Positions 26,098-35,195 of a stretch of DNA of 64,000 bases are shown one piece after another. The notes beneath the pieces are model-generated. The model saw only the letters and a list, made by a program, of their open reading frames with translations, was not told where the DNA came from and ran no database searches. The stretch spans positions 65,104 through 129,103 of the forward strand of contig SLCC01000066.1 of NCBI GenBank assembly GCA_007126035.1, written 5' to 3'. Numbering within the stretch: position 1 is the first letter of the stretch; every line of letters begins with the position of its first letter. A program made the position numbers and the translations under genes. This DNA comes from Gemmatimonadota bacterium (GTDB taxonomy: Bacteria > Gemmatimonadota > Gemmatimonadetes > Longimicrobiales > RSA9).

Positions 26098-26732
26098 GCC
26101 ATGGCACCACCCGGCAGCCGCCGTCCAAGATAGTCTGCGTGGGCCGCAACTACCGGAAGCACGCCGAGGAGCTGGGCAACGTGGTGCCGGAGCGGCCGCT
26201 CCTGTTCCTGAAGCCGCCGTCGTCGCTGGTGGGCTCCGGTGAAACCATCGTGCTCCCGCCCGAGTCGGCGAGGGTAGAGCATGAAGGGGAGATCGGTGTG
26301 GTGATAGGGACCAGGTGCAGACACGTGCCGGAGGACGGCGCGCTGAGCGTCGTCGCCGGGTACTGTGCCGTGAACGATGTGACCGCCCGCGACCTCCAGC
26401 GGCTGGACGGGCAGTGGGCCCGGGCCAAAGGATTCGACACGTTCTGCCCCATGGGCCCCATGGCGCCGGCGTCTGGCCTGGACTGGCGGGAGCTGGAGGT
26501 GATCTGTCAGATCGACGGTGAGCGGCGACAGCATGGCCATGCCCGGGACATGGCCTTCGGCATCCCTTTCCTGGTAAGCTACATCAGCCGGGTCATGACC
26601 CTGGAGCCCGGAGACCTGATCGTCACCGGGACGCCGGAGGGCGTGGGGCTGCTGAGCCCCGGGTCGGAGGTGGTGGTGCAGGTGGTGGGGGTCTCGGAGG
26701 TCCGGAACCCGGTGGCGGCGGCCACGTCATAG
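26094..26732 (+). CDS. Fumarylacetoacetate hydrolase family protein
   Basis: The 212-residue product has the FAH fold of acylpyruvases and related hydrolases/decarboxylases. Seen are VGRNYRKHAEELG, the metal-binding EGEIGVVIG, AVNDVTARDLQ, KGFDTFCPMGP and TGTPEGVGLLSPG. The short length fits the single-domain acylpyruvase (YcgM/FAHD1-like) class, which hydrolyses acylpyruvates or decarboxylates oxaloacetate. The exact substrate is unknown. The ATG overlaps the helicase stop (ATGA), so translation is probably coupled. Confidence 0.88.
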   Translation: MSHGTTRQPPSKIVCVGRNYRKHAEELGNVVPERPLLFLKPPSSLVGSGETIVLPPESARVEHEGEIGVVIGTRCRHVPEDGALSVVAGYCAVNDVTARDLQRLDGQWARAKGFDTFCPMGPMAPASGLDWRELEVICQIDGERRQHGHARDMAFGIPFLVSYISRVMTLEPGDLIVTGTPEGVGLLSPGSEVVVQVVGVSEVRNPVAAATS

Positions 26733-26765
26733 GTAGATCTCCCGCCGCCGCCAACCGACTTCTGG

Positions 26766-27974
26766 CTACTGTAGCTCCGGCTTCAACAGCTCGTAGACCC
26801 GGACCATCTGGCCGTCGCCTTCCTGCCAGACCCCGATCAGTCGGTCCTCGCCGATGCCGGTCACCCGGAGACGGCGAGGTGTGGTCAGCTCGCCCAGCCA
26901 GCGACCGTCGGGCGCGAAGACGCTCCACACCCGCTCGTCCCTGCGACGGTCGGGGAGGTGGAGGACCCAGAGGTGGTCGCTGCCATCCACCAACATCGTC
27001 TGCTCGTGGGCGGGCAGGTGGTCCGCGAAGACCGCCCGGCCCAACTCTTGGCGCATGGTGCGGACGGCGGGGCCGGCGGCGGCCAGGCGCTGATCGGTGT
27101 ACTCCCGCACGAACCGCCGGTCGATCCGCTCTGACGCCCAGTCGCGGCCGAACCGACGGATCAGCCGGCCGTCGGTATCCACCTCATCGATCCAGAAGTC
27201 ACGGGTGTCGGACAGGTAGATGGAGGCGCCCCGGGAAGCGGCGGCGGTGAAAGCAGCGAACAGCACCTGGTCCACCCTGCGCTGGGCGCCGTCTCCGGTG
27301 ACGACGAACTCGGCGCCCGCCGCGTCCACCAGGGGCTCGATCTGGAGCGTGCCAGGGTGCAGCAGGCTGTAGGTGAAGGTGGCCCGGGACCGGCCCTCCG
27401 TCGTCGGCTGCGGGTTGTTGGGCCGACCCACAAGCCGGCCGTCAGCGAGCCGGTGCAGCCAGACAGGCGCCTCGTCGCCTGTGGGCAGCGGACGCGCGTC
27501 CAGCACCGCGCCGTGGATGTCGTAGCGGGTGATCCGGCCGAGCGTGGGGTCATAGACGATCAGCGTGTCCGAACCTACCAGCCAGCTGCGCAGGACGAAC
27601 CGGCACCGCCCCGGATCGGAGCCGTCGCCGCCGAAAGCGCGGATGAAGGCGCCGTCCCCGCGGTAGAGCCTGACTTCGGGTGGGCTGCTGCAATGGGTCA
27701 CGAGGATCCGGCCGTCTGCCAGGATCTGAGCGTCTCCTACATTGGTGAAGCTGTAGGCACGCTGACCGGTGATTCCGCCCAGCGAGAGTGCGGGGTCGGC
27801 GGCCACCTGCCAGCGCTCGGACTGGCTCCATTCTGGACTGTGGGACATCATGATGGAGACGCCGGCGGAGTCATGGTGTGTCACCGGCTCTCTCGCGACA
27901 CCGTCGCAGGCGGTACCGAGTGCCATGAGGGCCAGGAGCGGCAGTGGCGTGAAGGTGTGGGTGATCCTGGTCAC
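26766..27974 (-). CDS. Putative lipoprotein with 6-bladed beta-propeller fold
   Basis: The 402-residue protein starts at GTG 27974 after AGGGGGA. It has a signal peptide with a cysteine near residue 23 (LMALGTACDG) and then repeated propeller strands such as GDAQILADGRILV, LYRGDGAFIRAFGGDGSDPG and SDHLWVLHLPD. This is the 6-bladed beta-propeller type that is abundant in Gemmatimonadota and Bacteroidota. Function is unknown; it is likely surface or periplasmic. It is divergent from the aminotransferase gene. The 221-base gap between them shows no clear promoter, although TTGTCT with an ACACAT 17 bases on reads toward this gene. Confidence 0.8.
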   Translation of the reverse strand: MTRITHTFTPLPLLALMALGTACDGVAREPVTHHDSAGVSIMMSHSPEWSQSERWQVAADPALSLGGITGQRAYSFTNVGDAQILADGRILVTHCSSPPEVRLYRGDGAFIRAFGGDGSDPGRCRFVLRSWLVGSDTLIVYDPTLGRITRYDIHGAVLDARPLPTGDEAPVWLHRLADGRLVGRPNNPQPTTEGRSRATFTYSLLHPGTLQIEPLVDAAGAEFVVTGDGAQRRVDQVLFAAFTAAASRGASIYLSDTRDFWIDEVDTDGRLIRRFGRDWASERIDRRFVREYTDQRLAAAGPAVRTMRQELGRAVFADHLPAHEQTMLVDGSDHLWVLHLPDRRRDERVWSVFAPDGRWLGELTTPRRLRVTGIGEDRLIGVWQEGDGQMVRVYELLKPELQ

Positions 27975-28195
27975 AAAGTCCCCCTATCTCCCGCGGCCAC
28001 GGGTCTGACGTGGCGGAGAGCGAGGCGAGCAGGGGCCTGTCCCAATGTGTGCGTCGCGCAGGAGCAAAGACAAGCTTGATCTGGAGACACGGACCGCGCT
28101 GCACGGGCGGGTCGTCTTGCCGGGAGGGCTTGGGCGCGTTCGATTGATCCGGCGCTGGCAGGACCGTCACACCTCATTCGCGAGAGATCTTGCAC

Positions 28196-29362
28196 ATGCC
28201 GAAGGTGCACAGCCGTTTTCACAACTTTCCCGCATACCCCTTGGCCGACGTACCACGGATCCGGCGGGAGTTGCTGTCCCGGGGCGTCGATGTGATAGAC
28301 CTGGGCGCCGGTGACGCCGACCTGGCGCCGCCGAAGGTGGCCGTGGACGCGCTGAAGGAGGCGGCCGAAGATCCCGACCTGGGTCGGTACGGGTTCCAGC
28401 TCGGGCTGGTGGCGCTCCGGGAGAGTTTGGCTGCCTGGATGGACCGCAGGTTCGGGGTGCCAGTGGACCCCATGGCAGAGCTGCTGCCGTTGCTCGGCTC
28501 GAAGGAAGGGATCGCGCACCTGGCGCTGGCATATGTGGGGCCGGGCGACGCCACGGTCATCCCCGACCCCGGCTATCAGCCCTACCGGGGCGGCACCCTG
28601 CTGGCCGGGGGAGAGCCGTACCTGGTCCCGCTCCGTCCCGAGCACGACTTCCTGGTCCCGCTGGACTCCATACCGGAAGAGGTGGCCCGACGGACAAGCA
28701 TCCTGTACCTGAACTACCCGAACAATCCCACGTCGGCCGCGGCGCCTCTATCCTACCTCGAGGAGGCGGTGGCATGGTGCCGGGAGCGAGATGCCGTCCT
28801 CTGCTACGACAACGCGTACAGCGAGATAGCGTTCGATGGCTACCGGCCGCCCAGCATCCTCCAGATCGACGGGGCAGGGGACCTGGCCATCGAGTTCCAC
28901 TCGTTCTCCAAGACCTTCAACATGACCGGCTGGCGGGTGGGCTGGGCCGTGGGCAACGCGGCGATCATAGCGGCCCTTCAGCGGGTCAAGACCTTCACGG
29001 ACACGGGGCACTTCATGGCGGTGCAGGCCGGGGCGAAGGCGGCGATCGATCATTACGACGACTGGGTCCCGGCCAATGTAGAGGTCTTCCGGCGGCGCCG
29101 CGACGCGGCGGTGGCCGCCCTGCGTGCTGTCGGCTTCGATGTGGAGCCGCCTGCCGCCACCATGTACCTCTGGGTCCCGGTCCCCGGAGGGGAGCCGTCC
29201 GAGTCCTTCGCCCTCAGGGCCCTGGAAGCTGAGGGTGTGGTGGTGATGCCGGGAGCGGCTCTTGGTGGTGGGGGCGAGGGCTTCCTGCGACTGGCGCTGA
29301 CGGCGGGCGAGGAGCGGCTGGCGGAGGCGGCCACACGGCTCGGCCGCGTCATCCGTCGCTAA
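28196..29362 (+). CDS. Aminotransferase class I/II (LL-diaminopimelate aminotransferase-like)
   Basis: This PLP enzyme of fold type I has 388 residues. Seen are LGAGDADLAPP, GSKEGIAHLALAYVGPGD, YLNYPNNPTSA, the aspartate/tyrosine pair CYDNAYSEI and the Schiff-base lysine K239 in SFSKTFNMTGWRVG. The pattern is that of the DapL/YfdZ-like group, which would give LL-diaminopimelate directly from tetrahydrodipicolinate. With lysA in the same window this is attractive, but other amino donors are possible. ATG 28196 was chosen for its GAGAGAT site; a TTG six bases upstream is also in frame. Confidence 0.87.
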   Translation: MPKVHSRFHNFPAYPLADVPRIRRELLSRGVDVIDLGAGDADLAPPKVAVDALKEAAEDPDLGRYGFQLGLVALRESLAAWMDRRFGVPVDPMAELLPLLGSKEGIAHLALAYVGPGDATVIPDPGYQPYRGGTLLAGGEPYLVPLRPEHDFLVPLDSIPEEVARRTSILYLNYPNNPTSAAAPLSYLEEAVAWCRERDAVLCYDNAYSEIAFDGYRPPSILQIDGAGDLAIEFHSFSKTFNMTGWRVGWAVGNAAIIAALQRVKTFTDTGHFMAVQAGAKAAIDHYDDWVPANVEVFRRRRDAAVAALRAVGFDVEPPAATMYLWVPVPGGEPSESFALRALEAEGVVVMPGAALGGGGEGFLRLALTAGEERLAEAATRLGRVIRR

Positions 29363-29448
29363 AAGGGCCCACTGGCCGTTCCGATCACCATTCTAGAGCG
29401 GGCGGTTGCTGAGGAACGGAGAGACGGGGCTGGGTTATCACCAGCAAC

Positions 29449-30231
29449 ATGATTCATCTCCCGCGACCCAGGCCCGCCAGATCCCGGCGTCGTCCCGTCC
29501 ATGAGCGCCGTGTGCGGGAGCGCCGTGTCCTGCTCGTGGCGCTCGGGGTCTCCCTCGTCGTACACCTGCTGCTGATCCCACTGGCAGGCAGGTGGCTCGA
29601 CCCGGAGGTGGCCTACGTCCCCGACGAACGGGAGGTGCGTCTGCCGGAGCGGGAGCGCGGTTTGCAAGCGGTGGCCCTGTCGGAGGTCGAGACGGTAGAG
29701 GTCACGCCTGATCCGGTGCCGGAGCCGCTGCCGCGCCCGGACCCGGCGACGCCCGTTGAAGTTGCGCCCGAGGAGCCGGCGCCTGTGCAGCGGAGGAGCC
29801 CGGCCGAGCGGCTGGAACCCAGGGTCGTGGACCCGCGGCTATGGCGACCGCTCGTGGTGCTGCCCCGTGAACCGAGCCTGGGAGAGGTCCAGGAGCGGGT
29901 GGCGGCGGCGATCGAGATGCTGAGCGATTCGGCGCTGGCGGAGACGGAGCGGGCGATAAGGGCACGTGACTGGACGGTGGAGGACGCCAAGGGCGGACGC
30001 TGGGGCATCAGTCCCGGCAAGATTCACCTGGGCTCGGTGACGCTGCCATTGCCGGTGTATTTCCCCACCGACATGGAGGCGGAAGCGCGGCAGGCTCTCT
30101 GGTACGAGCTGGAAACCCAGCTCGACCGTGCCGAGTTCCTGGAGAGCTTCGATCAGCGGGTCCGCGCCATCCGGGAGCGGAGGGACCGGGAGCGGAACGA
30201 GCGGCGGGGTGCGGACCCCGGCGGCGGGTGA
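29449..30231 (+). CDS. TonB-like single-pass membrane protein without a TonB C-terminal domain
   Basis: The 260-residue protein has a very basic N-terminus (RRRPVHERRVRERR), one membrane segment (about residues 27-46), a proline- and glutamate-rich stretch (PDPVPEPLPRPDPATP) and a helical, charged C-terminal part. The first half looks like TonB, but the C-terminal YP-containing TonB domain is not evident. Such proteins recur in Gemmatimonadota-type genomes without assigned function. No ribosome-binding site is visible before ATG 29449; TATCAC (29436-29441) lies 7 bases upstream, so the mRNA may be leaderless. Confidence 0.7.
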   Translation: MIHLPRPRPARSRRRPVHERRVRERRVLLVALGVSLVVHLLLIPLAGRWLDPEVAYVPDEREVRLPERERGLQAVALSEVETVEVTPDPVPEPLPRPDPATPVEVAPEEPAPVQRRSPAERLEPRVVDPRLWRPLVVLPREPSLGEVQERVAAAIEMLSDSALAETERAIRARDWTVEDAKGGRWGISPGKIHLGSVTLPLPVYFPTDMEAEARQALWYELETQLDRAEFLESFDQRVRAIRERRDRERNERRGADPGGG

Positions 30232-30336
30232 GTCGCGGTCGTGGCTGTCGGCGGTGACGCTCGACGGGCCGCGGATTCATGGCTCGTGCCTTGCACTTCC
30301 TGGGATTGGTATCAATACGAACCAGGAGCGCAGAGG

Positions 30337-31068
30337 ATGATGCAGGAAAGTGGCAGGAAGAATCTTTTGACCGCACTCGGGATCTCGGCGGGTGTAGCGA
30401 CGGGAGTGGCGGCTGGGTTCTGGTTGTGGCGGCGGAGGTCCCCGGCCCTGGAAGATGAACTGGACCGGTGGGCCGAGCCCCGCGGTTCGGCGCAGGATGT
30501 GGCAGACGCGTTCCGCGACGATCCGAAGCTTTCCCGGCGTCGGGTCGAGGTGGACGCCATTGCCGAAGGAGTGGTCGAGCTGAGCGGGTCCGTCCGGGAT
30601 CGAGGTGAGGCGGACCGGGCGGTAGGGATCGCGCACCGCACTACCGGTGTCTATACGGTGGTGAACCGACTCCGGATCGAGGAGGAGGAGGCACACAGGC
30701 AGGTCACACGGCAACGCCGGGACGACGGGGATCCGGCGCTGCGGGAGCGGAAGCACTACGGGATGGGTGTGGGGATGGGTTCGCCGCGGCACTCGCCCGC
30801 CACGGATCCGGCGCGACCGAGTGACAAGCAGCAGATTCTCGAGCGCGAGCTGGACGTGGGGCGGGTGGATGACCCGCCCGACTCGCCGCCGCACCCGGTC
30901 TCGGGAGCGGCGGCGGTGGACGACCCGCTCGTGAAGCCGGGCGATGAGGACGCGATACGGGAGGCCGGACTGGACCCATCACCGCGGCCGATCTCGACGC
31001 CAAAGGAGTCGAGGCCGGAGAGCGGGCCGGATGGAGAGACGGGGGAGGAGGCGGAGGAGCAGGGCTGA
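30337..31068 (+). CDS. BON-domain membrane-anchored protein
   Basis: The 243-residue protein has one N-terminal membrane segment (LLTALGISAGVATGVAAGFWLW). A BON domain follows at about residues 50-110, with the pattern VDAIAEGVVELSGSVRDRGEADRA ... TGVYTVVNRL. BON domains are thought to bind phospholipids or act in envelope stability. The C-terminal half is low-complexity, rich in Pro, Asp and Glu, and probably disordered. Start ATG 30337 (MMQES) follows CAGAGG. The frame is open further upstream, but that sequence shows no coding character. A good terminator follows. Confidence 0.8.
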   Translation: MMQESGRKNLLTALGISAGVATGVAAGFWLWRRRSPALEDELDRWAEPRGSAQDVADAFRDDPKLSRRRVEVDAIAEGVVELSGSVRDRGEADRAVGIAHRTTGVYTVVNRLRIEEEEAHRQVTRQRRDDGDPALRERKHYGMGVGMGSPRHSPATDPARPSDKQQILERELDVGRVDDPPDSPPHPVSGAAAVDDPLVKPGDEDAIREAGLDPSPRPISTPKESRPESGPDGETGEEAEEQG

Positions 31069-31095
31069 GGCCCGCGGCTCCAGCCCTCGCCCCTC

Positions 31096-31127
31096 GCGGT
31101 CCGGCCGGTAGCGGTCGGACCGCTTTT
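31096..31127 (+). terminator. Rho-independent terminator after the BON-domain gene
   Basis: GCGGTCCG (31096-31103) pairs perfectly with CGGACCGC (31116-31123) across a 12-base loop, and TTTT (31124-31127) follows at once. It lies 27 bases after the BON gene stop and just upstream of valS. The stem overlaps the place where a -35 box for valS would be expected. Confidence 0.75.
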
Positions 31128-31146
31128 CGTGTTAGAGTTGCAAGCT

Positions 31147-33903
31147 ATGACTGAGCCACTATCGAGGACCTATGATCCCGCAGGGATCGAGCGGCCGCTC
31201 TATCAGGAGTGGCTGGAGGCGGGCTACTTCGGCGCGTCCGCGGAGGCCGTGCTCGAAGGGGCACGGGATCCGTACGTGATCGTCATCCCACCGCCGAACG
31301 TGACGTCGGTCCTGCATATGGGCCACGGGCTGAACAACACTCTCCAGGACCTGCTGATCCGGTGGCGGCGCATGCAGGGCCGGGAAGCCCTGTGGGTGCC
31401 GGGCACCGACCACGCGGGCATCGCCACGCAGAACGTGGTGGAGCGACAGCTCGCCCAGGAGGGGCTGACACGGCAGGACCTGGGTCGTGATGGGTTCCTG
31501 CGCCGGGTCTGGTCATGGGTGGACGAGACTCGCCCGCAGATCATCCGCCAGCTCCAGGCCACCGGCTGCTCCTTCGACCTGAGCCGTGAACGGTTTACCC
31601 TGGAGCCGGAGCTGTCGCGGGCCGTGCGCGAGGTCTTCGTCCAACTCTACGAGAAGGGCTTGATCTACCGGGGCAACTACATAATCAACTGGTGCCCCCG
31701 GTGCCTCACGGCCCTGTCCAACGAGGAGGCGGAGTCCGAGGAGGTGGAGGGAAAGCTTTACCATCTCTGCTACCCGGTCCCCGAACCGGAGCACGCGGAC
31801 CGTCTGCCACAGCTCGCTGATGGCCGTCCATACGTGGTGGTCGCCACTACCAGGCCGGAGACCATGCTCGGCGATACCGCCGTGGCCGTCCACCCGGAGG
31901 ACGAGCGGTACGCGGGGCTGGTGGGCCGCCAGGTCGAGCTGCCGCTGACCGGCCGCCGGATCCCCGTCATCGAGGACGATTGGGTGGACCGCGAGTTCGG
32001 GAGCGGTGCGGTCAAGGTCACGCCGGCCCACGATCCGAACGACTTCGATATCGGCCGTCGCCACCACCTGCAGGAGATCGATGTGCTGACGCCGTCCGGC
32101 ACCATGAGCGACGCCGTGCCGCCGGCATTCAGGGGCATGGACCGCTTCGAGGCGCGCCAGCGGGTGGTGGAGGCGTTGAAGGAGCAGGGCCTCCTGCACC
32201 GCGTCGAGGAGTACACGCACTCGGTGCCCCGGTGCTACCGGTGCGACACGGTGGTGGAGCCTCGTCTCAGCGAGCAGTGGTTCGTGCGCATGGAGCCCCT
32301 GGCGCGGCCCGCGCTGAAGGCGAGCAGGGAGGGCCAGGTCCGGTTCACTCCCGAGCACTGGCGCGGCGTCTACGAGAGCTGGCTCGAGAACATCAGGGAC
32401 TGGTGCATAAGCCGCCAGCTCTGGTGGGGTCATCGCATCCCCGTCTGGTACTGCCAGGCGGAAGGGTGTCACGAGACGATCGTGGCCCGGGAGGACCCCA
32501 GCAGCTGTCCCGGGTGTGGGAGTGGTTCGCTGGAGCAGGACCCGGACGTTCTGGACACCTGGTTCTCGAGCTGGCTCTGGCCGTTCTCCACGCTGGGCTG
32601 GCCTGAGGACACGGCCGACCTGAAGGCCTTCTACCCGACGCACACGCTGTCCACGGCGCCGGAGATCCTGTTCTTCTGGGTCGCCAGGATGATCATGGCG
32701 GGGTATGAGTTCATGGGCGAGGCGCCGTTCCGGGACGTGGTGCTGCATGCCACGGTCCGAGACCACCACAACCGTAAGATGTCGAAGTCCCTGGGCAACG
32801 GGATCGACCCGCTGGAGGTGGTGGAGCGGTTCGGCGCCGACGCCCTCCGTTATACCGTGGTGGCGGGCGCGGCGGTGGGAACGGACATCCAGTTGAACTA
32901 CGAGAACCTGGAGGAGGCTTTCGCCCCTGGTCGTAACTTCTCGAACAAGCTGTGGAACGCCGGTCGATTCGCCTTGATGAACCTGGGCACCGAGTCGGTG
33001 AAGCGTCCCGAGGACGTCGCTGGCGAGCTGGAGCTGGCGGACCGCTGGATCCTGTCGCGCCTCAGCAAGACCACCGGGCGGGTGGACGCGGCCCTGGAGT
33101 CGTATCGTCTGCACGAGGTGGCTGAGGCGTTGCACGCCTTCTTCTGGGGCGAGGTGGCTGACTGGTACCTGGAGCTGATCAAGCCGCGCATGCAGGGTGA
33201 GGCGGGTGAGGGCAGCCGCGAGGCGGCCAAGGCCACGCTGGTGGCGGTCCTGGACGGCGTCTTCCGGCTACTACATCCCATCATGCCGTTCATCACCGAG
33301 GCGCTGTGGCGGCGGCTGCCGTGCCCGGGGGGCGAGGCTCGAGCGCCGTCGCTCATGGTTGCTTCATGGCCAGTGCCCCGGCCGGAGCGGGAGGACGACG
33401 ACGCGGAGGCGGAGATGCGGGCGCTCCAGGAGCTTATCTCCGTGGTCCGCGGGCTCCGATCCGAGTATGACGTGCCTGCCCGGGCGGAGGTGTCCGTAGC
33501 TCTCGTCGACACGCCGGACGTGCTGCAGGCGGCCCTGGCCACCGAGGAGCGGTCGCTGCGCCGCCTGGCGGGCGTGGGTGTGGTGGAATACGCTGGCGGC
33601 GGCGGGGATGACGGTGGCGCGCCGGGCGGTGGTCGTGGCGCCGGTGCGCACGCGGTCCTGCGCTCGGGCGCCGAGCTGTTCCTCCCGCTGGAGGAGCTGA
33701 TCGACGTGGACCGGGAGCGGGAGCGTCTGCGGGACGAGCTGGGCCGGATCGAGCGTCTGCTCACGTCCACCAGGGTCCGATTGGGTAGCGAGCAGTTCGT
33801 GACGCGTGCGCCGGCGGAGGTGGTCGCGCGGGAGCGGGAGAAGGAAGGGAGCCTGGCAGACCAGCGGGAGCGCCTGTCCCGCAAGTTGGAGGGGCTTGGA
33901 TGA
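31147..33903 (+). CDS. valS: Valine-tRNA ligase
   Basis: This class I synthetase charges tRNA-Val and edits mischarged threonine. The 918-residue protein has the HIGH signature as HMGH (H57 in SVLHMGHGLNN), the GTDHAGIATQ and TTRPETMLGDTAV (editing domain) segments, and KMSKS (K544 in NRKMSKSLGNGIDP). The anticodon domain and the C-terminal coiled coil that clamps the tRNA follow. A Gly/Asp-rich linker (GGGGDDGGAPGGGRGAG, about residues 818-834) precedes that region. ATG 31147 has no ribosome-binding site; TAGAGT (31133-31138) ends 8 bases upstream. The stop overlaps the next ATG. Confidence 0.97.
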   Translation: MTEPLSRTYDPAGIERPLYQEWLEAGYFGASAEAVLEGARDPYVIVIPPPNVTSVLHMGHGLNNTLQDLLIRWRRMQGREALWVPGTDHAGIATQNVVERQLAQEGLTRQDLGRDGFLRRVWSWVDETRPQIIRQLQATGCSFDLSRERFTLEPELSRAVREVFVQLYEKGLIYRGNYIINWCPRCLTALSNEEAESEEVEGKLYHLCYPVPEPEHADRLPQLADGRPYVVVATTRPETMLGDTAVAVHPEDERYAGLVGRQVELPLTGRRIPVIEDDWVDREFGSGAVKVTPAHDPNDFDIGRRHHLQEIDVLTPSGTMSDAVPPAFRGMDRFEARQRVVEALKEQGLLHRVEEYTHSVPRCYRCDTVVEPRLSEQWFVRMEPLARPALKASREGQVRFTPEHWRGVYESWLENIRDWCISRQLWWGHRIPVWYCQAEGCHETIVAREDPSSCPGCGSGSLEQDPDVLDTWFSSWLWPFSTLGWPEDTADLKAFYPTHTLSTAPEILFFWVARMIMAGYEFMGEAPFRDVVLHATVRDHHNRKMSKSLGNGIDPLEVVERFGADALRYTVVAGAAVGTDIQLNYENLEEAFAPGRNFSNKLWNAGRFALMNLGTESVKRPEDVAGELELADRWILSRLSKTTGRVDAALESYRLHEVAEALHAFFWGEVADWYLELIKPRMQGEAGEGSREAAKATLVAVLDGVFRLLHPIMPFITEALWRRLPCPGGEARAPSLMVASWPVPRPEREDDDAEAEMRALQELISVVRGLRSEYDVPARAEVSVALVDTPDVLQAALATEERSLRRLAGVGVVEYAGGGGDDGGAPGGGRGAGAHAVLRSGAELFLPLEELIDVDRERERLRDELGRIERLLTSTRVRLGSEQFVTRAPAEVVAREREKEGSLADQRERLSRKLEGLG

Positions 33904-35195
33904 AGGCAGTTCTGCTTCTGGTGGCGGCGGTCGCCGTGCTGGTGGGCTGTGCGCAGCCCAGGCAGCCTACGGGCGGTCCGCCCATCGAGCGGCCGCCCCA
34001 GGTGGTTGCGGTCCGTCCGGCCCCGCACAGCGTGGTGACGGAGCTTGACCGGCCAGTGGTGATCAGCTTCGACGAACGGCTGAGCGAGCGGTTGGAGGGG
34101 GTGCGGGAGTGGGATGAGGCGGTGATCGTGTCGCCCGAGACCGGCCAGGTCCGGGTGCGACGTGGCCGGCGCGAGGTTCAGGTCTCAGTGGCCGGTGGTT
34201 GGCAGCCTGGCCTGGTCTATCGGGTCGAGGTGCTGCCGGTGCTGCGCGACCTCTTCAACAACGTGCTGGACGAGCCGATAGAGCTGGTGTTCTCCACGGG
34301 TCCCGCCATCCCCGAGACGGCGGTTGCGGGGTTCGTCGAGGATCGGCTCACCCGTCGGCCCGTGGAAGGCGCCCGGGTCGAGGCGCTGCACCAGGACTCC
34401 CGCCATGCGTACGTGGCTTTGACGGACTCGGCGGGGTTCTTCGCGCTGCGCCACATACCCGCTGGCAGCTACGAGCTGCGCGCGTGGCTGGACGAGGACC
34501 GTGACAGGCAGGTCGATTTCACCGAGCCGCAAGACAGTACCCGGTTCGCCCTGGTGGCCGAGGACACAGTGGTGGTGGAGATGCAGCTGCTGCCCCGGGA
34601 CACGACGCCGGCGCGGTTGGTGAGGGCCGCAGTCATCGACTCCACCAAGCTGGAGCTGGGCTTCGATGACTATTTCGCTGCCACCGGCGGCCCGTTGCCG
34701 GGCACCGCCAGGATCTACCTCCTGGACGATAGCACCTTCGTCACCGGCGGGACGCTGTTCCATGGCACCCGGCTGGACTCCCTGCGTGCGGTGGATGCGG
34801 CCGCGGCGGAGGAGGCGGCCCGAGCCGCAGCCGACACCCTGGACGCGGAACCGGACGAGTCCCTGGATGCCCTCGCCCGTCGTCAACCCGGAGTGGGAGC
34901 CCGAGGCCGTGAGACCCGCACGCCGCTACCAGCGCGGGAGCTGGTGCTCCTTCTGGACTCCGTGCTGGATTACGAGACCGGCTACTTCGTGGTGGTGGAG
35001 GACGTGGTCAACATCCACGGCCTGGCTGGCGGCGGGGGCACGGCCGACTTCCGCACGCCCGTAGAGCCGGAGCAGCCTGAGCAGCCGGATCCAGACCCGC
35101 CCGATCCCGATGCCGCACCTCCCGCCGGCCAGCCGCAGCCGACTAGCGCGCCGCCGCCGGACGGACTATCACGACCGACCAGGTCGCCACCATGA
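33900..35195 (+). CDS. Lipoprotein with Ig-like and carboxypeptidase-regulatory-like domains
   Basis: The 431-residue protein has a clear lipoprotein signal (MKAVLLLVAAVAVLVGC; cysteine 17). Residues about 35-135 form a Big_5-type Ig-like domain (VISFDERLSE ... GLVYRVEVLPVLRDLFNN ... LVFSTG). Residues about 140-230 resemble the carboxypeptidase-regulatory-like fold (AVAGFVEDRLTRRPVEGARVEA ... FALRHIPAGSYELRAWLDEDRD). The C-terminal tail is rich in Pro, Gln and Asp. Similar surface lipoproteins are common in Bacteroidota and Gemmatimonadota. It overlaps valS (ATGA) and selA (ATGA). Confidence 0.8.
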   Translation: MKAVLLLVAAVAVLVGCAQPRQPTGGPPIERPPQVVAVRPAPHSVVTELDRPVVISFDERLSERLEGVREWDEAVIVSPETGQVRVRRGRREVQVSVAGGWQPGLVYRVEVLPVLRDLFNNVLDEPIELVFSTGPAIPETAVAGFVEDRLTRRPVEGARVEALHQDSRHAYVALTDSAGFFALRHIPAGSYELRAWLDEDRDRQVDFTEPQDSTRFALVAEDTVVVEMQLLPRDTTPARLVRAAVIDSTKLELGFDDYFAATGGPLPGTARIYLLDDSTFVTGGTLFHGTRLDSLRAVDAAAAEEAARAAADTLDAEPDESLDALARRQPGVGARGRETRTPLPARELVLLLDSVLDYETGYFVVVEDVVNIHGLAGGGGTADFRTPVEPEQPEQPDPDPPDPDAAPPAGQPQPTSAPPPDGLSRPTRSPP

